A stretch of DNA of 46,755 nucleotides from Phoronis australis (taxonomy: Eukaryota > Phoronida > Phoronidae), in the NCBI GenBank assembly GCA_002633005.1, contig NMRA01000090.1, positions 64,001 through 110,755 of the forward strand. The letters are read 5' to 3'. The translations under genes and the position numbers were made by a program. Positions 1 through 11,700 of this stretch are shown one piece after another (positions within the stretch are counted from its first letter, which is position 1; the number at the start of each line of letters is the position of its first letter). The notes below the pieces were generated by a model that saw only the letters and a list, made by a program, of their open reading frames with translations, was not told where the DNA came from and searched no databases.

Positions 1-52
1 AGAGGTGTACGTAGACTTGAAAGATGCTGAGGAAAACAAAGACAAAATGTAG
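1..52 (+). CDS. Possible C-terminal end of an upstream gene (partial)
   Basis: From position 2 an open frame reads 16 residues, starting EVYVDLKDAEE and ending DKM, and stops with TAG at 50-52. The tail is hydrophilic and codon-like, and non-coding AT-rich sequence follows at once, as expected for a last exon and its 3' UTR. The run is too short to identify and could be chance. The reading frame left of the window would decide it. Confidence 0.25.
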   Translation, partial: EVYVDLKDAEENKDKM

Positions 53-2569
53 CTTTGATCTTAAGGGAGTTGTGCGTCTGCTTGCAAACGACCGTTGAGA
101 AAGAATGCACCAAGTCCAGAGTGGCTCTGCACCGCCTCTGTTTTCACGAACACAGCAAGTTTTGTAAATATATAAATCCTCACTCAAATTTATTGATTTG
201 ATCGGTGATTTGAGATTTCACTGTTTGATCTTGTGCTCACAACATGCTTTAACCACCGATACCTACTCAACAGCTGACCCTGCCTTGTCATCTTGCTTCA
301 CTAGAGGCACATTCACAATTTTTTGTGTAATTGATGCATTCACCACCACAGCAGTAAGCACACATTAAAACTGTCCATTACTACTGTAAGTAAACAAACA
401 AAAGTCTGGAATTGTTTGGCAAACATCTGTCAAGATCAATGAAATGCGCGTCCAGTGTACTCAATCATCTAAATCGTATCTCCATTCGAGGGCGGAGGAA
501 TTGAGTTAGTGAATGGTCCGGAAAAATTGAAATGGTGTGCGTAACTTTCCAGAGTCCGGGATGACCCTTTCTCATCGCCGAATTCAACGGCACTTTTGGT
601 GACCTCAGATTTTTCTACCTAGGATTTCAGCCAAGTCACCGAATGCAACTTCGCATTGAGTAAGTGTCAGGCGCTGTGAAGACTCGTGAGGCTTTCCTTT
701 TTTTCTCGGCTTTGGCAAATTGACTTAACTTCTGATCAACTGGTCAACTCCATTTCTCGAAAATGGCTAAGCGAATTTCGCTGACACTTTCCAATTTTAA
801 TACTTACTTATCAGTCTCAAAAATACTGATAAGATTTTCCGTTTAAAGGCCTAGTTTTTGTGTAACGTAAGATAGACGAATACAGTCACAATTTTTTTAC
901 AAAAATACCTTACGTTTTGCGAGTTAATTTGGCTTAGAAATTAAACAGCATGTGTGATGTAAATTGAGGACTTGTCATTTAAAAATATTTGCATTAAAAT
1001 TGACCATTAAAATTGAATATACCTAGTTCTTAAAAATGAAAATTTGACTTAAAAATAGCATAAAATAATAGTAATAATGACGCATAAATATAAATGACAT
1101 TTTTATAATTTCTGGTCTTTGTCTTTCAGAAAACATGTACTTTTATTAGTTGACATTGCCTGTTTTTTGATATATGAGTTAGAATGAAGGTCGCTTAATA
1201 AGGTTTGAGATAACCTTAAAAATTTCTATAAAGAAAACGACAGCGTATGTCTACTTTCGGATGGATTTGGCCTTTTTGCATTGTCATGAAATCTGTGACA
1301 TTCATGATACATATAATTCTTAGTATGTTAGTTTGATAGTGTTATTACTTATTGATATTATTTCTTTGCTAGACAATTGTTTTTGTTTATAGAAACTTGT
1401 TTTGGCTGTTAGCTGAATCAGCGACCAACCCATCCGGTGCATCCACACATGTTTTGATGATCTGTGTAGTAAACAAGATTGCGTAATGGTCATTCACAGA
1501 AACATTGCCTAAAGACAGCTGACCATTACCATATATGGCAAACACAACAGAGTAGTTCAGATGATTGTTGTGAAAGTTTTTAGAGTTGCTTCCTGTTTTT
1601 TCCTGTAGGATATTGAATCATAAGGTTTAGTGCATGCAACCCACATACTTGTAACTTGTATATAAATCGGTTCACTTGTCTAATAAAGACAGTCCTCATC
1701 TTGCTACTGCCAGTTGCATTACTAGTGTAATTGAGTGTTCCACACTTAGTTACTGAATACAACCATCTCACTGACGGACCGAGACTGTCCACAACACAAC
1801 ACAACGCTGCTACTAAGTCGAGTTATTCTCCACTATTCTACTACATGCATCTCCTCTAGTGTCTATTTTGGCATCTGCCTCAATAAATCTCTTGGACAAT
1901 CATCATACTTGTCACATGACTAATTCTTTTAAAAGGGTCAGTATTAGTGTTACTGATTTATGTTTGAAAATGGCTTTCAATGAGTGTCAGCAGTTTTCAC
2001 TTAAATGCACTCATAGTAAAACTATAAACTTTCCTGACGATAGAAGTTTTGCTGTGGTGTTACAATAATTCCATGGGTGGCAGGATGCCCAGAGACATAA
2101 AATTATGGTAACACCACATCAAAAATTTCCAGGGAAGCGAATGAACGCTATTAATCATTTTATTTTATTGTTACTGATTAGAGCTCAATAAGAGGAGCTT
2201 TCTTTTATTGGTTTGCAGAGTTTGTCAAAAATGGTCAATTGACTTCTAACAACGCAGCAAAATATTTAAAGTTTGCGCTGTCTTTCAGATTGTGACCAAG
2301 TCACTGAGTTTCATGACGAAAATGTCAAAACTGTCTTTCATGTTTAATGGTACCCCCAATACTCCATAAATTTTTCTTTTAACTTTTTGCTAATAACACT
2401 CACTGCTAAGTAGATTTTCATGGCAGGAGATGTAACTAGTCCCATGTGACCTGTCCAAATTGTTCTGCAAGTCACCCATTATGATAAAAGGGAGCAGTAA
2501 CAACAAACTTGAATGTAGTCCTCAGCTTCCTATTTCACCAATTTTATGTCATTTGATAATGTCTTTTAG
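53..2569. other. Intergenic or 5' UTR/intron sequence upstream of the myosin start codon
   Basis: About 2.5 kb of AT-rich sequence without a convincing ORF, RNA gene or recognised repeat. The myosin start codon lies just behind a good 3' splice site at 2569, so a non-coding first exon and the promoter should lie here or further left. No 5' UTR exon, TATA box or CpG-rich block could be picked out with confidence. Confidence 0.4.
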
Positions 2570-2572
2570 AGA

Positions 2573-2707
2573 ATGGCTTTGCATCGAGGTGCCTATGAAT
2601 TGCTGGAGAACAATGTTGGTGTCAGTGATGCTGTGCTGTTAGAACCCATGTCAGAAGACAAGTTCATAGACAACCTCAAGATCAGATTTGACCATGACCA
2701 GATCTAT
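2573..2707 (+). CDS. Myosin-I coding exon 1 (start codon, N-terminus)
   Basis: Encodes residues 1-45, from [11 protein letters not shown] to RFDHDQIY. The exon itself probably starts at 2570 after TCTTTTAG, with only AGA before the ATG. An in-frame TAG directly upstream (2567-2569) means this is the first possible Met of the frame. The donor GTAAGT is consensus and the exon ends in phase 0. Confidence 0.92.
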
Positions 2708-5700
2708 GTAAGTCGTATAAATTACTTCTGAAAATGATCTACAGCAAACAGCAGCAACATCAATGGTTTGAAATGCTGTTTGTTAATATCCTGTTCATAT
2801 GGGTTAACACCCAAGGTACTTAAATGGTAAAATTAAAAAATTGGGGTGGGCACTGAGCAGTCTGTGTGCGGCTTTTAAATGGATATTTTTAGGGAATTAG
2901 AGGTGAGCTTTGACCTGAACACTGTGGGAGCTGTTTTTACTCTCTGGGGTCCATTTGAGCTACAAATCTCTCAGGGCTGTTCCAGCAAAAATGTATTGGA
3001 GGGGGGAAGGCACTTTTATTTCGTACCCACTGCCCATATTTTTCATTTATTTCTCCAACCCACGACCCATAATTTTTTAATTAATGGGTTAAAATATAAA
3101 ATCCAACACTTGCAAACAAATTACCTCCAGGATGACCTGTTAAGAACTTAGATGACTTCTTAAAACCGCTCCGAGGTGGTGGCGTATTACAACTATTATT
3201 AAAATCTCTTGGTCTATTTACACCGACCTCTTGTCATGGGGTTTCGGTCGGTCTCTTTTTTGGCCATCGTCAGGTGTTCCTGCGTTCTTAGAAGAAAGAG
3301 CATGGATACGTGGTACACTCATGGTGTAATTTTTTGTGCGAGGCAGGATTTGAACCCACGACTTCTGAAACTACAGATAATTCGAGTCAGGATGAGTCGG
3401 ATGACTCCGTGGTGTAGTGGTTAAGGTGCTGGGTGAGTTCAAATCCTGCCTCGCACAAAAAAATCACACCATGAGTGTACCATGTATCCGTGCTCGTTCT
3501 TCGAAGAACGCGGGAACACCTGACGATGGCCGGAGAAGAGACCGACCAAAGCGTCGTGACAGTGTATATAGACTAGAGGTCGGTGTAAATAGACCAAGAG
3601 ATTTTAATAATAGTTGTAAGAACTTAGATGATTTACAGACAAGAACTAGTTGTCTTGTCCAATATTGTCAAAAACTACAGTAACCAAGAGGGTGGTTGAA
3701 TCAAAACAAAAATGACTTCTGTCAACGCATTCATCCCTGCTACATATTTTCGTGCCAAATTTCCAGTTGTGCCTAACACTTTTTGAGGTAATCAACCTGT
3801 CTTGTCAAAAACTTACAGGGTGCCACTGTAGTTGAATCCAGCGTCCAAATTGACTGTGTGATCAGTGAAGCAGTTTTTGAGATAATCAACATACAAGGAA
3901 TGGCTTGTCAAAAACTAAAGTGACCAACGTGGAGTACCAAGGTTGTCAAACCTGCCCCGAAATCGACTGGTGCAGGCGCATCCTTGCCAAGTACCTCTAT
4001 ACCAAATTTCATCTTGATCCGCCAAGCGGTTCTTAAGATAATTGATGGACAAGAAATAATAATGACAGATGGACCGACCACAAAGTTTTTGTGGGTGCAG
4101 AAAAATTCCATGTGAGATCACAACTCATATCAGTTACTAGAATCTTGCTTTTCAAAGATACCTGTTAGTAATACTTTTGGCAGCCTCTAGGTATCTCTGT
4201 TCACCATGTGTCTGTAATTTCAATAAGATTTTTTCAATTTCATGGATCTATGAATCTCAAACTGTCTCCACAAATGCTTTTAGACTGCTATATGTCAAGT
4301 GAATATTGCAACTTGTCTGTCACCAATTTTCACCAGTTTAATGTTGCAGGAATTTTCATTCTAATATGACTGCAGTACCGTATGTGCTTGTAATCAGGTT
4401 GCCCATAACTTTATTAATGGCGTAGTGCACTCTGTACACTATCAACATGGGCTTGTTTTTTGTTTTGGGATATGCTTGGGTATTTGCCAAGTGAATATTT
4501 GGTGAGTTTTGAATTCTTTTGAGATGTGTTTGGCTGAAAATACTAACCTGTCAACATATACAGAAAAAAAAATACCACCCAATTTTAATGCTTAACTTCT
4601 TAGCAGAACAACTACCCATAATTTGAGTTTTTCTGAAGACCACCCCCATGAATTTTTATTTCACCTGTCTTCCCCCCTTCCCATACGCATTTTGCTGGAA
4701 CAGCCCTCAACATATTGCGATGTATTTTGTGCTTGTTTATTTCAGACTTACATCGGGAGTGTTGTTGTCTCTGTCAACCCCTACAGAAAGCTTCCTTTAT
4801 ATACACAAGAGCTCATTGAAGAATACCGGAGCCGCAATATATATGAACTGCCACCCCACGTGTAAGTGATCATGGTGATAATTGTTTTGATTTATTTTTG
4901 CTAGCAGGGACAGGGCATCTATCCTTAATAATGAGGAGGATGAGGTACCATCCACATTCAAGTGAGGGTTCTTATGTAAAAATCCAATGGCTAAGAACTT
5001 CTCATTTATCCTAATCTGACATAATTCATCAAAACAGCAGCATCACATAGTTTGCGCCTGCCTTGTATGCCATAATTTTTACGGCATAAGAATTGACACA
5101 AGTGCCACAATGTAGTGCCATGTCAAGGAAATGTTATGTATCTGGATGCAAAATAAATATATAATTTCATTTAATATGCAAAATAAAGATATAATTTCAT
5201 TGAATGAGTGAATGTTGCATTTGTTAAAAATCATGAAGGATGACGATTACCTGTCAAAATGTTATTTAATATTAATGAATCTTCCTTGGCACTTCCAGAT
5301 ATGCCATAGCAGATAGTGCCTACAGGTCCATGCGGGACAAAAATTTGGACCAGTGCGTGATCATATCAGGGGAAAGTGGGGCGGGCAAAACAGGTATGAC
5401 TAGTTCTCAGAGGGCATGACAACAGAGTAGGTAACTGACAGCCTACGGGCCACACCCTGCCTGCCTAACAATTTAGTAGAAGCCATATTTGTTTGGTCTT
5501 GGAACGGTTTCCCTCAATGCAAAAATTTTCGGCACCCGAGTTGTGCTTCGCACTTTTGCTGCCTTGCGTCACTGGCTGCAGCAAATGAAATAACTTTTTC
5601 CTGTGAGGTGACAACAGATTACAACTTTAAGGTGAATCCAAGTGCTGCTGTGGTACCTAGTTACAATTTTCAGTTTTTGTCCTTCGTTGCATTTGAGCAC

Positions 5701-8700
5701 GGGAAGAGGGACTACTATCCGACCAGTGTATCATGTGTATGATTGATCACTCTGTACGGTGTGAAACAAGGATATGGTTGTAATGCTGTGAGCTGTTCTT
5801 AAGTAATTTGCACAACTTCTGCCCTTGTAAAACTATGAATTTCCAAAATGTGGCTAATTCTATTATCTCTCTTAAAACACACATGACCTTCTCCTGATAG
5901 CAGTGATGTGGTTGTATTTTATAATCGTGGTTTCAGAGGCGAGCAAGGTAATAATGCAATATGTGGCCGCTGTATCCGGTAAAGGCAAACACATAGACAG
6001 GGTGAAGGAACAACTGTTGCAGTCTAATCCGGTGTTGGAAGGTGAGCTGAAATTTTTCGTGATCAGTAACTACAGTAAAAGGCATTTTTGGGGTTATTCA
6101 TTCAATCAACCAATCAATATTATTTATTGTATTGTCTACACATTCATAAATACATAAATTCAAATGTATATTCAGCTTATTTACACAGAGCAGTTCTTCT
6201 CTTAAAGTTTGAGCCTTCTGAATATACAATGCAAGGTGCTGGATACTGTCTTGGTTAGAATAACCTAACAAGAGAAAGAGTTAACATTTACAAGCTCTGG
6301 TAGAAGATTTTTTCTAAGGTCTCCAAGAACAGGGCATCGACACATGAAATGAGGCTCATCTTCAATTTAACCCAGATTGCAAATACCACATATTCTCTCA
6401 CCTCTAGGAATACCCATATGTCTACCTTTCTCTATATTAAGTGAGTGACCTGAACATCGAAACTGTGCAAGTATTCTTTTCGAATAAGCGCTTAAACAAT
6501 TCACATATTGCATGCTAACAAGATCACTTTTAATAAGACTAATATAGAAAATAAATTTGAAACTAAATGATCCTCGTAAGGATACTAGTGCGTGGCGAAA
6601 TGTAGAATGTATTACATATGTAAATAAAACAACAATTATAATGGATCAACTGAACTTTTTGGATGTAATTACATCCTTTGTCAACAGAAACAAAAATAAT
6701 GCGAAAGCAAACATGATATCACAAATGACATCTGATATTTGGCATAATGAACATGATAGATGGGTGTGGAAAAAAGTAAAGGATATAATTTAAGAAGTCT
6801 TTATGTTTAATCCATTGGGTTCAAGTGTATCAAGGTTATCTATCCAAAATTGTTCTCTTTTAAGTCTGTTAGGGATACTGGGGTTTTGAAGTTTTTCTAT
6901 AGTTTGTACAGAAAGATCTTTTAGATTATGGTTTTTGGAATTGCAGATTATCTATAGTGTAAGAAATGTGTTTATGTATTATGTTAAATCTATGATTGCG
7001 AAACCAGTTTGTAGCTTATGTTGAGTTTGTCCTACGTATTGAATGGAACAATTTCTACATGTTCTTAGGTAAATGATGTTGGTGGTGCAGTCAGAATAAT
7101 AGTTTGAGAATACTGGAAGAAAGTATTGTTGTTGAGAAAGTTACACATTTCGCATACGTCGTTTACATCAGATGAAGTAATTTATAGAACCAATAGCTTC
7201 GAGCCTCTACAAGAATCCCAAAGTGAAGGCAACCTGACTAAATTCAAAGCACCCAAGAACGACCACAATAATTTGAAATAAGTACGGCCCCACAAGACTA
7301 AAGGACAGAACAAATGCTCTAAGACCTTGACAATGACTTCATGTTGGCCAATGCCTACCACCATCTTTTACGGTCCTACAGATAATACCAACAAAACCAT
7401 GAAAAAAATTAAACATAACAGAAGGTTCCGCAGACAAACCACTAAGAAAACAATAACCTGCGAGACTAACAACATAGTTAATTTATCAAACCGTAACTTA
7501 ACTGATAGTGAGGTTAGCCTACTTTCTGAAAGACTTAACTTCAGAGATCAGAACCCTCTAGTTCTTTGTGCAGGCTGTCCTTTAGCCTACCTTTCAGTGT
7601 GCTGCAATGGGCTGAAGTCATGGCTTTTACCACGAGTGAAACGTGATGCAACATTCTTAACCTCCACTTGTAGGCAACACATAGCCCCTCGGTTGGTTAA
7701 TTAGGGGCTACAATACTTCCCATTGCTTTCTGTACTAACTTCTTTCCACTTTTTTGGTCATTGTTAACTTTTTCACTAAGCATGCGATAACCACAAAGTA
7801 TTTCAACTGAGTCACGTGAGTTAGGTAAGAGACTGAGCGAAACGCGTGACCTGTCGTGTAACACCTGCGAAATAGCATGGTAAAATTTGTGAGATTTGTG
7901 TCCCTTGGGCTTTTTGTTCGTCAACAGGCGTGATTTCACGTAACTTCCTCAAAATGACACCCAGTGAGAGACTTGAACGAACCGTGACAGATTCTCATTG
8001 ATATATTCAAGTTAACAAAATTGTATCCAGAGTCATGATATGTGTTAATTATAAATCTATGTGCATATAACGTATGTTTCATTTAATTTTATTTTCTGTA
8101 TTTTGATATTTGTAACTTTTTATCGGGATGTTTTATTGCCGCTGTATGCTTGCAAAATTTTTGGCGATGCAATTCCCTACTCCACTAGTAGCAGTGCAGT
8201 AGTTTTGGTACTTATGAATACTATGTTGTTTTTTCACAGCCTTTGGTAATGCAAAGACATTCAGGAATGACAACTCTTCAAGATTTGTAAGTATTGATTG
8301 GAAGACACTGTCCTAACTTTTTTATGATGTGGTGATTTTGCCAAGTATATGATTTTGCTATGAAGTGGGTTTGCTTACATGTTTTTTTCGGTACAGGCCA
8401 CATTTTTTCTTGATTGACACAAATCCTTGATTGAGCTATATGTATTGTTTCTGGTAGAAACTGGATACAGAATGGGAACTTAGTTGTCATTTTTTGTTGT
8501 TTTTTAGGGACCCATAAGTCTGCTTTCCTTCCAGTTATCTTTCTGAACTTTAAGAAATAGATAGATGCTTTCATTTCTCTCTATAATTGATCTAATTTCA
8601 AAATTTTCTGAAACTGTGCATTCATTGGTTGATTATTCTTGGCTTTCATGTTGATTGACCCCTAAATCTTTGTTTCTTGATAACTTGTCATCTTTTCTGT

Positions 8701-11700
8701 GTAACGGTGTTTGTACACTAGTGTACGAACTGTTTTTTAACTTGAAAACTTCATGTACAAATTAATAGAGACAAAATTGGCCGTATGAACTATTAGAGAA
8801 AAAAATCTAGTGTTCAAATTATTAGAGATAAAGATCGACGATAACGAGTGCAGCGATGGCCTCCAAGACGGTGGTTTGGCAATGTAAATTAAAATTAAGT
8901 TTTTTTCCTGGGTGATGCATTTACTTCAGAACATAATACTAGAAACTTCAAACTTCAGGAACTATGCCGTGTTCGGAACCTCTGCTTTCTGCAATGTCGT
9001 CTGCCGCACTTATTTTCTGACTGAAGTGCACTAGATAAAAGCATGTATTCTAAGAAATCAGGCCACAGAAATGTGACGGTGGTTTTGCCAACACTCCCAA
9101 TTCGATTTAGAAGGGAAGCTCTTGGATTTTGAACAATCCTCATACCTCACGGAAAGGTGTCAAATTCTCCCTATTTTGATGGAATTTCCCCGACTTATTT
9201 TTCTGGAAATGTATTTTGCTGGGTTGCCGAGGATGCCATGGCGACGGAAAGGACAGTGTACCTCATAGGGTTAATTTGCTGCCTACATTACTGCGTATTT
9301 GTGTGTGATCTTGAAATAATAAAAACTGCAAGCCAGGTTTTGTTTTAGCAGATTTTATCAATGTCGCTGGCTGTTCTTGTTGTGTGCCCTGGTGCTTAAT
9401 TGAAATTTCTCGAAGCTTAGCTTAGTAGAGCAGTAGTCGCTTACCGTATTTCCTAAAAAGTCAAAGGTGTTATAGGCGAATACTTTATGTGAATGTTTGC
9501 GGTAATACGAAATTAAATGACAGCAATAGTAAGAAGTGCTACGTTTTCTGTCGCCAAAAATGGCGATCTGAAAAACGACTTTTCGAGCTCTATGCTAGCG
9601 TAGTAAAGCAAATAACGAATTCCGATCGCCTGAATAGAATTGGCGCTTATTGATTTGTGTTCTTTTATTCGAATGAAAATTTCCATTTTACCTATCCAGA
9701 AAGCTTGTACGAATTATTTTTTCCGACGCAGATATGTGTATGAACTATTTTTCCCTCGGACGCCTACTGTACGAACTATTGGAGACAAGCGGCATGTTTC
9801 AAGGGTCCTGTACGAACTAATAGAGTGTACGAATTAATAGAGAAAACACCGTAGTTGCATCTTCACATTCATTGTCAATGTTGTTATCATCATCACAATC
9901 GATTATCGTTGTCATGACAATCACTGTCTTTTTTGTTAAAATTTCATGAAATATCACTTACATTCAGGGTATGTGTTGAATATTGGTGTTCATGTTTCTA
10001 CTGCTAAGAGGAAGGCTGATGATTTTTGGACAGCTTGGGCTATTGTGGCGCCTCCTTGTGGCATTTTTGCGTGTATAATTGTATCTCCCAAACCCTTAGC
10101 AAGATCATAAATTTGGCAAGTGTCTTTGTGTAAGGTTGGCAACAGACAATGACAACATTTGGATGGAATGGATTACAACTATGGATGTTTGATTTTTTTC
10201 TGTTTGCCTTTGTATCTTTGGGGTTCTTTGGTGGATTTTCATAAAATTTGGCAAATAATGTTGAGATACGATGATACCTTCCCATCTTTGGATGGGTTCA
10301 ATATGTTCTGAGCCATCTATTGGCCATTTTTATGATACGAATATACATCCCTAGAAGTACACCATTTATGGCGGAGTCTTTAGTCAATGTCGCTAGCTTT
10401 GTTGTGACCTTGAAGATTGTCCTGGCATTGCCATTGGTGTAGCAGTTGTTAGCATCTCTTTAATCGTCATCCTTATTTATTTTGATTTTGCCAAATGCCA
10501 CTTCTTGGCGTGGTTTTACATTGTTAGATTAGAAGAGTACAACAAGAAAAATAGGTGATTATTTTTTTCTGTTGCCATAGGTTCACCTAAATATCAGTGT
10601 CAATTACTGTGACATGTTCTCTGACTTCTGAATATTTAATGGTTTAGCTAAAAAGTGCATTTAATACCCAAGACCCCAGTTAATGGTTTATTTCCTGACT
10701 TCAATTCACTCCTTAACTTAAAGAGGCCTGGAACGCAATCAACAGACTAAATTACAATATTGCAAGTGGTTCTCTGAGAATTAAACGGAATTCAACCTGC
10801 TCACCAGGCATTTTTAGGATTTGTGCGTAAAAATTTTTCATTTCTGTTCGTATCAAAGCATTTTCCTTTACTTTCAAATTTCAAAAAACGATCTGTCAAC
10901 TGCTCGCCATTTCGTCAATTTTTCTCCCTCAAAGCAAAACATGTATCCTTATTTGGTATGGTAAGACATAGACATAGACATAGACATAGCACATTTCCCT
11001 TATATGGAAAATGTGACTTTTGACCTCAAGCGACTTCAAGCTACTGACTGTGAGCGCATGGAAGGAGATTAGAAACTCTGTGGTAACCACAAAGTTTTTC
11101 CTTCGCAGGTATTCAAAAATTGTTAATTTTGTGATTTTTTGGAAATTTCCTCTCGGGGGAAACTAAATTAATTTGTACTAGACGTTGTGAGATGGTAATT
11201 TCTTCCGGAATTGTTTGAAAGATATTTTTGACTTGCTTTTGCGTTCCATGCCTCTTCAACATATTTCTGTAACAAACATTCTAAATGATACTGCCAGTGC
11301 TGTAGTGGGGGTAGGCGCAGCCAACCACCTTTTGTCATTTGAACGTAACGCCCACTCACCATAAGTTACGTTCAGTGTTCAAGGTGATGCGGGAGGCTCT
11401 GGGCGCCTACTTACCTCTAATTTTATCACTACAGCTCTGGATACTGCTAGGTTATCTGAAAACAAGCAAAATTAGTTACATTGATGCTGGTAACCTGCCT
11501 TCCGTCACAACTAATAACTTTTGCTTTAGACTGCATATTGTTATAAAATAGGTTTCAAATTGTTCCGAAGTCAAATTGAAGATGACTTCAGGTCTTACAA
11601 AGAACGCCCAGTTTATTATTGCTTGAAATAAGGCTCTCCAAGCTGTCATGCGCTGAGTATATTCTTAATGATATACTCTTATCTCTTTGCAAACCTGGAT

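Noticed and set aside
3410-3446. Genuine tRNA gene
   Set aside because: A- and B-box-like sequences are present, but the acceptor stem and anticodon arm do not fold and a shared non-tRNA body follows. It is a tRNA-derived SINE.
4623-4869. Two overlapping ORFs extending exon 2 leftward
   Set aside because: They read through the acceptor at 4745. Only the part from 4746 aligns to myosin; the upstream part is intron.
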